Positions 41,265 to 50,457 of a stretch of 64,000 nt of DNA are shown here, piece by piece. The translations under genes were made by a program, and so were the position numbers. The stretch is from Methylomicrobium sp. wino1 (GTDB lineage Bacteria; Pseudomonadota; Gammaproteobacteria; Methylococcales; Methylomonadaceae): NCBI RefSeq assembly GCF_003932755.1, contig NZ_CP024202.1:1116001-1180000 (forward strand), given 5' to 3'. Under the pieces are notes generated by a model. That model was not told the origin of the DNA. It made no database searches and saw only the letters and a list, made by a program, of their open reading frames with translations. How positions within the stretch are numbered: the stretch's first letter is position 1; each line of letters opens with the position of its first letter.

Positions 41265-43916
41265 ATGCGGATTCCGAGACATTTAACCAAGATTATTACG
41301 GCAACCCTCGGCATATTGCTTGTCATTTATGTCGCATTCTATTTCGTATTTCTCGATCTGATCGTCGATTATTGGTGGTTCCAAGCATTAAAGTATCAAG
41401 GCTATTTTTGGCTGAGATTACTTTACCGCTTTTTTCTCTCGGGCGCGGTCACCGCGGTTTTCTTTTCGATTTTCTTTTTGCATTTTTGGTTGGCAGCCCG
41501 TTATCTGGGGTTCAACCCTAATCAAGATGTATTGCAGGACACGGCCAAGCGCAAGCGTTTCGAGAGTCTAGCTGATCTGTTCATGAGCTTGTCGATCAAA
41601 TTTTCGACGCCGGTCGCATTGATTTTAGCCATTGCGATTGCGATGCCCTTTTACCATCAATGGGAAATGGGGCTGCTGTATTTCTTCGGCGGATCATCCG
41701 GAGTCGTTGAGCCCGTTTACGGACAGGATATCGGCTTTTATTTGCTGTCTTATCCGATTTATTTACTCATCCAGGAAGAGCTACTAGCTACCGCGGTCAT
41801 TATTTTCTTCATGGTCGCCTTTCAATACTGGGTGCAGCATACGTTTATCCCAAGTCAATCCAAAGAATTTCCGAAGGCCGCTAAGGTTCATCTGGCGGTA
41901 TTATTCGGCTTTGTCGTGTTGTTCGTCGTTTGGGGCTTTATGCTGTACCGGTTTTCGCTGCTTTATGTCGACCGACACGAGCCCGTGTTTTCAGGGCCGG
42001 GCTTCGTCGAAATACGCTATCAACTACCGTTGATTTGGCTCTCGATTTTGGGATTTCTGGCTGCTGCGATTTCCTTGCTGTTTTATTATTTCTCCGAAAC
42101 GACGCGGACCAAAGTCCCGTTTTTGATTTCATTGGGAGTCTTTGTCAGCGCGTTAGGACTGCAAGAAGTCAAATTCATACCTGAATTGATCGATAAATTT
42201 ATCGTCAAGCCTAATCCGGTTAGGACGCAGCGCCCGTTTATCGATCACAATATCGTCGCGACGCTCGATGCCTATGATTTAAAAAATATCGATATCGTCG
42301 ATTTTTCGGTGACGCTCGACCCGACCAAGGATATCGAAGCATGGAGCACCCGAAGACGTTTCGAAAATATTCCGGTTTGGGATCGCGAGTTTTTGAGTGA
42401 TGTTTACAACCAGATTCAAAGCATCCGACCGTATTATCATTTTCTCGATGTCGACGAAGGCCGTTATTTCATCGACGGTTTCAAGCGTCAGGTCAATCTT
42501 GCCGCACGGGAAATGAATATCTCCAAACTCCCTAAGGAGGCACAAAACTGGGAAAACACGCATTTGCGTTTTACACATGGTTACGGAGCGGTGGTGACAC
42601 CGGCGGCGCAAGATGCGGGCAACCCGATTCGCTGGTTTTTGCGGGACTTGGATTTAAGCTCCCCAGTCGGATTAGAAGTCAAACACCCCGATATATATTA
42701 CGGAATGGAGGACTATAAGTACGCAATCGTTCCGAATAAGCTCGACGTGGTTGCGCTTTCGGGAACTCGGCCGGACCCCGCGATCGACGCGGTTTATACC
42801 GGTAGCGGCGGAATACCTATTCCTTCTCTGTTCAGAAAGGCATTGTTTTCGTTTTTTTTCAAAGACGAAAAAATATTTTTCTCGACCAATATCTCTCGAG
42901 AGAGCCGATTGTTGATTCGTCGTAATATCGTCGACCGGATCAATCATCTGGCGCCTTTTCTGCACTTAGATAAAGATCCTTATTTGGTCGTCACGAAAAA
43001 CCGATTCTATTGGGTGCAAGACGCCTATACCCTGTCGAATTGGTATCCGGTATCGAAATCGGCCGAGGATGATTTTTTAGTCGGCAGCAAGGAATTCAAC
43101 TATATCCGCAATTCGGTCAAGATCACCGTCGATGCTTACAGCGGTTTAACTCGTTTTTATGTTTCCGATCCGTCGGATGTGATTATTCAGGCTTACGACA
43201 GAGCTTACCCCGGCGTATTTCGCGACATCGACGAAATGCCGACCGAATTAAAGCGACAATTGCGTTTTCCGCGCGACCTGTTCTATTTGCAAATGAAAGT
43301 CTATGCCAAATATCATCAGCGCGACCCGGCATTATTTTATCAACAGGCCGAGACTTGGAATTTTGCGGAAGTAAGGGATAAAGAGGTCAAGCCTTATTAC
43401 CAAACGGTAGACTTAGGCAATTGCGACGGCAAGGAAGAATTCGTCATGATCAATCCGATGACGCCGATCAACAATCAGAACTTGAGCATGGTTGGCGTCG
43501 CCAGCGTGATGGATAGAGAAAAGTGCGGTGACGCCTTCAAAAAAAGCATCACGGTTTACCAATTTGCGAAGGAAGTTCAAGTCAACGGGCCGGCACAGGT
43601 CGAGGCCTTGATCGAGCAAGACCCGGATATCTCGGCCCAGCTTACGCTCTGGGACCAGCGCGGTTCTCGGGTGAGAATGGGGCGGATGATTATTTTGCCG
43701 ATGGAACACTCGATTCTGTATGTCCAGCCGCTTTATTTGATCGCAAATAAAACGAGCATACCGGAATTGGCTAGAGTTATCGTGTCAATCGGCAATGAGG
43801 TCGTCATGGACACCACGCTATGGAGTGCATTTTCACGATTGAGAGAGCGCTTTATTAAGGTACAAGACGACGACACCGGAACCACTTTCGATCCGGATAA
43901 TGATAGGGCAAGATAA
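41265..43916 (+). CDS. UPF0182 family membrane protein
   Basis: This 883-residue protein has about seven membrane helices in the first 310 residues (starting TKIITATLGILLVIYVAFYFVF) and a large exported or cytoplasmic domain after that. The domain has family wording such as DYWWFQALKYQGYFWLRL, HGYGAVVTPA, IYYGM and an acidic C-terminus. UPF0182 (COG1615) is widespread and of unknown function. It is a single gene ended by a strong terminator. The N-terminus fits the ATG at 41265 with GAGGAA upstream. Confidence 0.9.
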   Translation: MRIPRHLTKIITATLGILLVIYVAFYFVFLDLIVDYWWFQALKYQGYFWLRLLYRFFLSGAVTAVFFSIFFLHFWLAARYLGFNPNQDVLQDTAKRKRFESLADLFMSLSIKFSTPVALILAIAIAMPFYHQWEMGLLYFFGGSSGVVEPVYGQDIGFYLLSYPIYLLIQEELLATAVIIFFMVAFQYWVQHTFIPSQSKEFPKAAKVHLAVLFGFVVLFVVWGFMLYRFSLLYVDRHEPVFSGPGFVEIRYQLPLIWLSILGFLAAAISLLFYYFSETTRTKVPFLISLGVFVSALGLQEVKFIPELIDKFIVKPNPVRTQRPFIDHNIVATLDAYDLKNIDIVDFSVTLDPTKDIEAWSTRRRFENIPVWDREFLSDVYNQIQSIRPYYHFLDVDEGRYFIDGFKRQVNLAAREMNISKLPKEAQNWENTHLRFTHGYGAVVTPAAQDAGNPIRWFLRDLDLSSPVGLEVKHPDIYYGMEDYKYAIVPNKLDVVALSGTRPDPAIDAVYTGSGGIPIPSLFRKALFSFFFKDEKIFFSTNISRESRLLIRRNIVDRINHLAPFLHLDKDPYLVVTKNRFYWVQDAYTLSNWYPVSKSAEDDFLVGSKEFNYIRNSVKITVDAYSGLTRFYVSDPSDVIIQAYDRAYPGVFRDIDEMPTELKRQLRFPRDLFYLQMKVYAKYHQRDPALFYQQAETWNFAEVRDKEVKPYYQTVDLGNCDGKEEFVMINPMTPINNQNLSMVGVASVMDREKCGDAFKKSITVYQFAKEVQVNGPAQVEALIEQDPDISAQLTLWDQRGSRVRMGRMIILPMEHSILYVQPLYLIANKTSIPELARVIVSIGNEVVMDTTLWSAFSRLRERFIKVQDDDTGTTFDPDNDRAR

Positions 43917-43922
43917 CAGGAC

Positions 43923-43961
43923 AAAAAAGCCGCTATCGAATTACCCGATGGCGGCTTTTTT
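43923..43961 (+). terminator. Intrinsic terminator after the UPF0182 gene
   Basis: AAAAAAGCCGC (43923-43933) pairs with GCGGCTTTTTT (43951-43961), with CATCG-type inner pairs adding to the stem. Confidence 0.9.
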
Positions 43962-44129
43962 ATAGCATAAATTGTTGTCATTTAACCCAGCCTTAACAAA
44001 TCTAGTGCCTACGATCTAAGTCATTGAAGTATAAGAGTTAAAAAATCCGCCAAAAATGGTATTGTAATGCCATAATTTTTTTATTCCTTAATTTTCAATA
44101 TTATATGTCCGGCAAATGTTAAAGCTGGA

Positions 44130-44576
44130 TTAATTTAGCAGCATATTGCAAAGCTTGTCTTCCAGGGACATGCGGATGGCTAAGTTCTCACCCAGAACTG
44201 ACAGGTCTTGCTCGAGTGAGTTGGGGGTTAGCTGGTTTTTGGCGTGTTCGTATTTATCGTTGAAAACGATTGCCGCATCGGTGGTTCTCGATAACTCGGG
44301 ATAGAGTTCGTTCGCTACAGATAGCAACGCTTGGCGTTTTTCGTTACCGGACAATAATCGCTCGTAAATACCGAAGTGCCACAGCGACACATAATCGACT
44401 AGTAATTGCGAAAACTCAGACAGCCGAATTTGAACTTTTTTACCAGCGGAAAACGGCTTCAGCTCGGCAATACGGCAATACATTGCCCACACTTCATGTC
44501 GTTCTTTTCTTAATTCATCGATTAAAGCTGCCGTACCCCGGCGTCTTTCTGGAAAGGTTTGCATAACAGCGTTCAT
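44130..44576 (-). CDS. rsd: Rsd/AlgQ family anti-sigma-70 factor
   Basis: The protein of about 148 residues matches Rsd/AlgQ: LIDELRKERHEVWAMYCRIAELKPF, FSQLLVDYVSLWHFGIYERLL, LYPELSRTTDAAIVFNDKY and LSVLGENLAIRMSLEDKLC. Rsd binds region 4 of the housekeeping sigma factor and shifts RNA polymerase toward alternative sigma factors; AlgQ of Pseudomonas affects alginate and siderophore genes. The start at 44576 is chosen because a GAGGA site lies eight bases before it; an upstream in-frame start would add eleven residues. Confidence 0.88.
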   Translation of the reverse strand: MNAVMQTFPERRRGTAALIDELRKERHEVWAMYCRIAELKPFSAGKKVQIRLSEFSQLLVDYVSLWHFGIYERLLSGNEKRQALLSVANELYPELSRTTDAAIVFNDKYEHAKNQLTPNSLEQDLSVLGENLAIRMSLEDKLCNMLLN

Positions 44577-44727
44577 CAGTCGATCCTCGTTTTTGTTGTT
44601 GTAATGCAAATCTAATCTAAAATTTAATATAATGCAACAATCTATTAATTATTATGAAACTTTCTTGTGAAATCGATCAAGATTTACCATTTAATTGTTG
44701 CCCTTTTGCAACAAATTTAAGGAAGGG

Positions 44728-45549
44728 TTGAGTATTTTGGCAGCGAATATTTTTCTTGCGGTTGCGTTGCCGTGCGAGGCGAAACCGCTGGTTGCGCACT
44801 TCGATTTGAAAAAAGACACTACGGTGCGCGCTTTTGCTATCTATTGTAATGAAGCGGTTTATTTGACCGTTACGGGACCGGGAAAAAGCGCAATGGCGGC
44901 AGGTTTGTCCTACACGCAAGCCGTTAGTGCCGGCCTTGAAAATGCGCTATTCGTCAATGTTGGTGTTGCTGGTCATAGGACGCATGATATCGGTAGCGTT
45001 TGGACAATCAATAAAATCAGCGATGCCGATACCGGTAGAAATTACTATCCGATGCCTATTTATGGCTTGCCATGTACCGCGACATCGCTTTTGACGACCT
45101 CCAAACCTCAGTTCGATTACAATCACGAGCATTTATGCGACATGGAAGCTTCGGCATTCTTTGAGACGGCGGCGCGATTTTCGACTGGGGAATTGATACA
45201 GTGCTTAAAAGTCGTTTCGGACAACCGGTCAGAGCCGGGACATAATCTCGATCCGAAGGTTGTCGAGAAATTAATTAGAGACAACATCGGCCTTCTGGAT
45301 CTCCTGCTCGACAAACTCAAAGAACGAGTCAAACTAGTTAACTCCCCGGAAGTCCCTAGCTTAGAGGACTTGATTCGGCAATATCGTTTTACCGTAAGCG
45401 AACAAAGCCGCCTGAAGAATTTGTTATTACGATTCTCGGTTTTAACCGGCAAAAGCCTAGAGTCGGCCGATTTTGGAACGGTCAAGTCCGGAAAAGAGTT
45501 GTTGGCAGCCCTGGAAAGCCGGCTTAGCACGATTAAGTGCGAGCTCTAG
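44728..45549 (+). CDS. Nucleoside-phosphorylase-superfamily protein with C-terminal extension
   Basis: The N-terminal 170 residues follow the phosphorylase/MTAN fold: VALPCEAKPLVAHF, LTVTGPGKSAMAAGLSY, NVGVAGHRTHDIGSVW and CDMEASAFFETA with the purine-site MEASAFF motif. After about residue 190 a helical extension (LLDLLLDKLKERV...DLIRQYRFTVSEQSRLKNLLLRFSVLTGK) replaces the normal end. The substrate is unknown. The start is probably TTG (44728 or 44737) because AAGGAAGG lies at 44719-44726 and no ATG fits. Confidence 0.7.
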   Translation: MSILAANIFLAVALPCEAKPLVAHFDLKKDTTVRAFAIYCNEAVYLTVTGPGKSAMAAGLSYTQAVSAGLENALFVNVGVAGHRTHDIGSVWTINKISDADTGRNYYPMPIYGLPCTATSLLTTSKPQFDYNHEHLCDMEASAFFETAARFSTGELIQCLKVVSDNRSEPGHNLDPKVVEKLIRDNIGLLDLLLDKLKERVKLVNSPEVPSLEDLIRQYRFTVSEQSRLKNLLLRFSVLTGKSLESADFGTVKSGKELLAALESRLSTIKCEL

Positions 45550-45862
45550 GTCCCTGGTAAATATATACCCGTTGCAAGCCAAATTTCGGTGCGGTTGCGT
45601 TAACGTTAACGAATGCTTGTGTAATAACACGCTCACCGCCGGACGGATTATATAAACCCGTCCGATACGTTTTTCATGCATCATCTTAATTTGAAACGTT
45701 CGTCTCGGGATTGCAGGCCCCGGCACGGATGGGGAAACAAACTGTCTTGATTCGAATAATTTAATGAATTTCGAGTACGGCTTGTGAGGTATGAGCATTT
45801 TCCGGGGTGTTACGGTGCTATACTTCAGCCATTAGGATTATACAAAGCCTTATTTATACATT
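45550..45862. other. Intergenic region without a recognised gene
   Basis: A perfect short palindrome CGTTAACGTTAACG occurs near 45599-45612. Nothing else could be supported. Confidence 0.5.
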
Positions 45863-47698
45863 TTGGTTAAGGAGCGAGGGAAAAATACGTTACTCACCCG
45901 ACGCAATCTTCGGCTTTTCCATCAATTTCAATTATTAGGCCGATTAATACAGTTGTTTACACGATTAGCCGTTTACTTCATAGATCTTGTGACGGAATAC
46001 CGGCTGAAAGGCGGATTGTTGTTTTGTCTGTCACTTTTTACGGTTAGCGTTCAGGCGCATGAATCATTCCTGCAATTGCATGGCGGCTGGCAATACCGCT
46101 GGGGCGATTCACCTTTCGATATTCAGGGGCGGCCGGAATGGGCGCTGCAGGACATTGCCAACGGAGCATGGCAAGAAATCGACTTTCCTTCCAACCCTCC
46201 GGGGCGTGACGGACGTAGCAATGTCTGGTTCCGTATCGTTTTACCGAACGGCAACTGGCACGACCCGGTCATTTATATCTACAGTGTCGATTTGATTGTT
46301 CAAGTCTATTTGGATGGGCGAAAAATTTATCAGTATGGCTATTTCGACCAAAATGGCCAGGGGCGTTTCGAAGGTTGGCCTTGGCACATGATCCAACTGC
46401 CTGCCGATTTTGCCGGCAAGTCTCTTTATTTTCGGGTGTTTTCCGACTATAGCGACATCGGCCTGTGGGGCGAGGTCAAGTTGATGGAACGACTCGATTT
46501 GATTAAATTGATTCTCGAACATTCGGTGGAACAGATTATCGTTAGCGGCTTTTCCTTGCTAATCGCCGGTTTGGCATTTGTTTTCGCGTTACTGCAGGCC
46601 GAGCGGAGAAGTTTTTTTTACCTGGCATTGTTCGCCTTGGCCTCCGCCTTGATGGTCTTCGGTCAGAGCCAAGTCAAATTGTGGCTGTTCAACGCGCCGT
46701 TGTTTTGGGATCATTTGGCCGCCACCGGCTATTTTTTATTGCCGGTAGCGATGGCGTTATTGTTCGGGGAATGGTGCGCCGGAAGCAAGTATCAGACATT
46801 GATCGCATTACTATGGCGATTTCATTTAGGGTATGCAATAGGCGCTAATGTTTTGCCGTTGCTCGGTTATAGCGCAATTTCCAGAATGTATTTCGTTTTT
46901 GACGGCATATTTGCGATTAGCCTGACACTTTTGTTTGCGGTGGCTTTCTCGAGATTTCGTCATGTCAACAATGAGCAAAAATTCATCATCGTCACGTTTG
47001 CTTTTTTCAATCTATTGCTGTTGCTAGACATGGTCGTGGCGCACAGTATTCTAGCTTGGCAGCGAATACCTCTGGCCTGGGGCTTGTTGAGTTTTTCATT
47101 GGCGTTGATCTCTATTTCGTTATATCACTTCGTACAAACGCAAACCGCATTAAAGCGGCTCAACGCAACGCTGGAACAAAAAGTCAAAGATCGCACTCGT
47201 GAACTCGAATTATTAGCGACGAGAGACCCATTGACCAATATCATGAACCGGCGCGCTTTCTATCAAAAAGGCGAACCGATATTTCGCGCCGCCATGCGTT
47301 ACAAACGGAACCTGTCGGTCATCGTTTTGGATATCGATCACTTCAAACACTTCAACGATGCCTATGGTCATGCAGTAGGCGACCAGGTATTGGTCATGGT
47401 CGCCGATTGTTTCCGGAAAAATTGCCGCGACAGCGATTTTGCCGCGCGTTTCGGCGGCGAGGAATTTGTCTTGCTGTTGGAGGAGGCGGATTCGCATAGC
47501 GCGGTTAAGTTTGCGGAGCGACTGCGGATTTCTGTCGCCGAATTGAGACTTCCCGATATCAAACAAACAATAACCGCGAGTTTGGGTATTGCGTGTTTGA
47601 AACCGGAAACGCAGAATCTCGACGAACTGATCATAAGAGCCGACCGTGCGCTTTATGAAGCCAAGCATAGCGGGCGAAACAGATGTTGTTATTTATAA
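45863..47698 (+). CDS. Membrane diguanylate cyclase with 7TM-DISM sensor region
   Basis: The protein of up to 611 residues has a likely signal peptide ending ...VSVQA, a periplasmic all-beta domain (about 75-210, a 7TMR-DISMED2-like jelly roll), seven membrane helices (about 225-425), a short coiled coil and a GGDEF domain. The domain has an intact GGEEF (531-535) and the inhibitory site RDSD (522-525) five residues before it. It should make cyclic di-GMP and be product-inhibited. The true start is unsure: the GTG at 45989 places the signal peptide at the N-terminus and may be better than the upstream TTG used here. Confidence 0.87.
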   Translation: MVKERGKNTLLTRRNLRLFHQFQLLGRLIQLFTRLAVYFIDLVTEYRLKGGLLFCLSLFTVSVQAHESFLQLHGGWQYRWGDSPFDIQGRPEWALQDIANGAWQEIDFPSNPPGRDGRSNVWFRIVLPNGNWHDPVIYIYSVDLIVQVYLDGRKIYQYGYFDQNGQGRFEGWPWHMIQLPADFAGKSLYFRVFSDYSDIGLWGEVKLMERLDLIKLILEHSVEQIIVSGFSLLIAGLAFVFALLQAERRSFFYLALFALASALMVFGQSQVKLWLFNAPLFWDHLAATGYFLLPVAMALLFGEWCAGSKYQTLIALLWRFHLGYAIGANVLPLLGYSAISRMYFVFDGIFAISLTLLFAVAFSRFRHVNNEQKFIIVTFAFFNLLLLLDMVVAHSILAWQRIPLAWGLLSFSLALISISLYHFVQTQTALKRLNATLEQKVKDRTRELELLATRDPLTNIMNRRAFYQKGEPIFRAAMRYKRNLSVIVLDIDHFKHFNDAYGHAVGDQVLVMVADCFRKNCRDSDFAARFGGEEFVLLLEEADSHSAVKFAERLRISVAELRLPDIKQTITASLGIACLKPETQNLDELIIRADRALYEAKHSGRNRCCYL

Positions 47699-47840
47699 TT
47701 TTCGGGCCTGATTTGACACTAACTATTCCCTTTTCCTTCGCGCGCCTGTAATGGGTAGAATGGAATAGGGTTTCGAGTAGGACAGGCACTCCCAGTGCGG
47801 TAGGGTGATGTTGGTATTCTCCGTTTGCCGCCTCGGCTTT

Positions 47841-47956
47841 CGCCTTGCAGTCATTACACTTCCGAGCGGCTGACTAGATATTACTCGGGAGAGCTTCCCG
47901 CTTACGCGGCTCTCTTACAGCTGGCAGCATTACCAGGTTACCTAAGTCTTACATTT
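47841..47956 (-). repeat. About 120-bp dispersed repeat, copy 2
   Basis: The reverse complement matches 23015-23136. Its right end overlaps the last codons of the transposase relic, which argues that the block is the 3' end of that element. Confidence 0.7.
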
Positions 47957-48798
47957 GACATTCACCCTCCCTTTTTCTGCCTGTTTCACCGCTCGGCTCA
48001 CTGTGGCATAGCTCACACCAAAATATTCGCCCACTTGAGACAGCGTATAGTGGCCGCTTAAATAGGTATGCGCCATGCTTTCATTACGAGTTTTATAATG
48101 CTCGGCAAAAATTCGCCAACGGTTTTATCGGGGCCTGTTTTTGTTTTTTGGGTATATCCTTCAGCGACCGCTCAGGATCGAGCTTGCTCTGCATGTCCTT
48201 GATGAATTCATCATCGCCCAAATAGATTTGGTTCTTTATGCATTGCCAAGGTGAGGGCTGCCTCTTGCCGGCTTTTACAAATTCGCGGTATCGCAGCTGC
48301 GCGTCATTTTTTGAGTCGGCAAATCTTGCAATTATCCAGTCCGTTGTTAAACAGGCATGGGCTTCATCATAACCGGCTGTTGCACGATAACTGCTCCAGC
48401 GCCACTGCTTGATTGATCTCACCATTTGCGCCCAACACGATATAACGCGCCAGTTCCAGCAGGTAGGCGTCTTTTTGTATCAATATCGCTTTGAAACGGC
48501 CTTGAAAAACATGACCGACGCGGTGATGCCGGCGATTGACATATTGCGTATAAGTGCCGTTGAGATATTTCATTCCCTTGGATAAAGTCGGCGCGCCGGT
48601 TTCAATCAGCAAATGGTAATGATTGTCCATTAAACAATATGCATGGCAATACCAGTCGTAACGATTAACGGCATTTTGTAACAACGCCAAAAACCGCTCC
48701 CGATCGCCATCGTTACGATAGATGTTTTCTTGCGCGTTGCCGCGAGCGTTTACATGGTACAGCGCTCCTGCAAATTCAATGCGTAAAGGCCTGGCCAT
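47942..48798 (-). pseudogene. REP-associated (IS200-like, Y1) transposase with two frameshifts
   Basis: The first frame (48798 down to about 48425) reads MARPLRIEFAGALYHVNARG, YCLMDNHYHLLIE and GHVFQGRFKAIL, the typical REP-transposase N-terminus with the metal-binding HYH. The next frame continues as VRSIKQWRWSSYRATAGY through KQKQAPIKPLA, and a third reads AEHYKTRNESMAHTYLSGHY and VGEYFGVSYATVSRAVK, the C-terminal helix-turn-helix. Two one-base indels near 48425 and 48112 break the gene. The assembled product would be about 285 residues. A GGGGTCAGGCCTTA-type end lies upstream at 48853-48875. Confidence 0.88.
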
Positions 48799-48852
48799 TC
48801 TCGTATCCTGTCTTTTTAAATTGAGTCTCAAAATAGATCAACAAGGCCTGAA

Positions 48853-48875
48853 TGTCAAACGTAAGGCCTGACCCC
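48853..48875 (-). repeat. Transposase-associated end sequence
   Basis: On the minus strand it reads GGGGTCAGGCCTTACG then TTTGACA. It matches 18462-18484 at all but two positions. Confidence 0.7.
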
Positions 48876-48918
48876 CTTCGCCCGCTACTAATGCGATTTG
48901 CTTGGGAGTATCGGAAAC

Positions 48919-49611
48919 TCAATTGCCTGAACCGCGTTTGAGAAGGTCTAGAAGCGTGTTTTTTTCCCGAATTTGCTCTTCAAGTTCGGCGACGGCGACT
49001 TTGGCGGCCCTTAGTTCCGATTCCAGCACCTTAATTTCATGCGCCAAGACTTTGCTCCGTTCCATCGCATTCTGTGGTTGGCTGTGTAAGGATCTGAGCC
49101 GGATAGATTGGGCATTGTCAGGCTTTGAAGGAGACGGCTTGGGACGGATCGGTTTCGGCACGGGTATTTGCGGCGTTTCGGTTTGTCTTCCGCTTGGAGC
49201 TCGATAGATCGAACCGGTTATTCCTTTGAATATATCGGAAACAAAACTCGACTCTTTCGACTCGTCGGCTGCGTAAGCCGAAGCAATGATTGACCAAGAT
49301 ATCTTTTCGGTCGTATCGACTGTTGCCGTTGCCGTCGCACTTTGCGCGGTGATTAATGAAGAAATTAGTGCAGGTGCGGCAATACCTATTTCGAAAAGCT
49401 TAAACGGCTTTATTTCGTCTTCATGGAGGTACGCTATGAACCCGCCGATCAGAAATAAGATGATATAGCGAATGAAAACACCGACGATATTACCGGTTGT
49501 GAGAGTGCTTTCGTCATCGAATATTGCACCAATATCGATTGCTAGCAATGAAACAAGCACAGGCATCAGAGCCCCGAACCCGCCGATAAAAAATCGTTTT
49601 TTGGGACTCAT
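48919..49611 (-). CDS. Membrane protein with Pro-rich linker and coiled-coil tail
   Basis: The protein of about 230 residues has two or three N-terminal hydrophobic helices (FIGGFGALMPVLVSLLAI and VFIRYIILFLIGGFIAYL), a low-complexity Ala/Thr and Pro/Lys segment (about 90-165), and a C-terminal leucine-rich coiled coil (about 185-230). No family is recognised. The ATG at 49611 is chosen over one eight codons upstream because AGAGG lies six bases before it. Lone gene between the transposase relic and a repeat. Confidence 0.65.
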   Translation of the reverse strand: MSPKKRFFIGGFGALMPVLVSLLAIDIGAIFDDESTLTTGNIVGVFIRYIILFLIGGFIAYLHEDEIKPFKLFEIGIAAPALISSLITAQSATATATVDTTEKISWSIIASAYAADESKESSFVSDIFKGITGSIYRAPSGRQTETPQIPVPKPIRPKPSPSKPDNAQSIRLRSLHSQPQNAMERSKVLAHEIKVLESELRAAKVAVAELEEQIREKNTLLDLLKRGSGN

Positions 49612-49826
49612 AAGACACCTCTTAATTAAAGACAAACCATTAAAATCAAATACTACTCGGCATGTAAAAATTTGTCGAGCGTAGCGATCGGGTAACCTAC
49701 TGCAGACTGAAGAAGAGCGTTGCTCCCTTTATACTCAAAAATCAGCTAACGTTATAGGTATATTGCCCTATTACACGCCATCCTTGGCGTTCGAGCTTGC
49801 TTTCAAGCCCTCATGAATGGGGGGAA

Positions 49827-49890
49827 CTCAGCACCTAAATTCCTTGATTTATAGCCAAGTTAAACATAGCTGCATAATTTAGGTGTTGGG
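49827..49890 (+). mobile_element. 64-bp palindromic unit, diverged copy C
   Basis: CTCAGCACCTAAATT (49827-49841) faces AATTTAGGTGTTGGG (49876-49890), with a few mismatches. It lacks the TTCAC/CACGGCGTCC flanks of the other copies and runs into the 54-bp repeat. Confidence 0.6.
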
Positions 49891-49944
49891 TGAACGGCGG
49901 TCCTCGATAGATATGTCCCATACCTTTTATTCGTAGATGGTTTT
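49891..49944 (+). repeat. 54-bp dispersed repeat, copy 2
   Basis: It is similar to 22107-22160, with CCTCG and TCCCATACCT and GGTTTT in common. Confidence 0.6.
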
Positions 49945-49997
49945 CATTCATATGTTTCTCGATAACGCTGAACGAATTGAAAATAAAGAGGCGGGAT

Positions 49998-50031
49998 ATT
50001 TCGGTGCGGCTACCGGCATCCGCACCGAAAT
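49998..50031 (-). terminator. Hairpin after the glutaredoxin gene
   Basis: ATTTCGGTGCGG pairs perfectly with CCGCACCGAAAT around a 10-base loop, 15 bases past the stop codon. No T-run follows, so termination is likely but not classical. Confidence 0.45.
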
Positions 50032-50046
50032 AAAACCGGCGGGAAA

Positions 50047-50355
50047 TCAAGTGAGTTCAGAACGCCTATCTCTACCAAACAGTTCCGATATTTCGGTATA
50101 TCCGCCGATCGGTTTAGTATCGATAAAAATCTGCGGGCCCGTACGTCTTCCTCTCTCGGCGAGCATTTTTCGCGCGATTTCTCCGCCGCTTAGTAAGTCG
50201 CTTTCATCGAAACTCAAACGGTTTTTCCGTAAAAGATTATTGGCTGCGCGGCAATAACCGCAAGCCGGGGTGGTCAGTATTATTATTGTTTCCCTGTAAT
50301 TATGGAATGTTATTCCATAATTACAATGTGAATAATGCTTGGACGGAAAAGCCAC
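50047..50355 (-). CDS. Glutaredoxin-like protein
   Basis: The core shows IIILTTPACGYCRAANNLLRKN with redox Cys32-Gly-Tyr-Cys35, then TGPQIFIDTKPIGGYTEISEL, the glutathione-binding TVP/GG region of glutaredoxins (here the TVP is GPQ). The first 20 residues of the longest frame overlap a perfect inverted repeat and do not look like glutaredoxin, so the real start may be nearer residue 20, possibly at a non-standard codon. It should reduce disulfides or glutathionylated proteins. Confidence 0.75.
   Translation of the reverse strand: MAFPSKHYSHCNYGITFHNYRETIIILTTPACGYCRAANNLLRKNRLSFDESDLLSGGEIARKMLAERGRRTGPQIFIDTKPIGGYTEISELFGRDRRSELT
50296..50324. repeat. Perfect 13-bp inverted repeat with 3-base loop at the glutaredoxin start
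   Basis: GTAATTATGGAAT (50296-50308) pairs with ATTCCATAATTAC (50312-50324). It may be an operator or an RNA hairpin near the start codon. Confidence 0.75.
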
Positions 50356-50457
50356 ATTTTCGAAAATTCGCCCGCACGCTATACGGAAATCCTACTTCAA
50401 TAATTTTAGAAAAATTAATCTATTGATCAGGAGGTTCTTTGTAATCAGGAAAAACTT

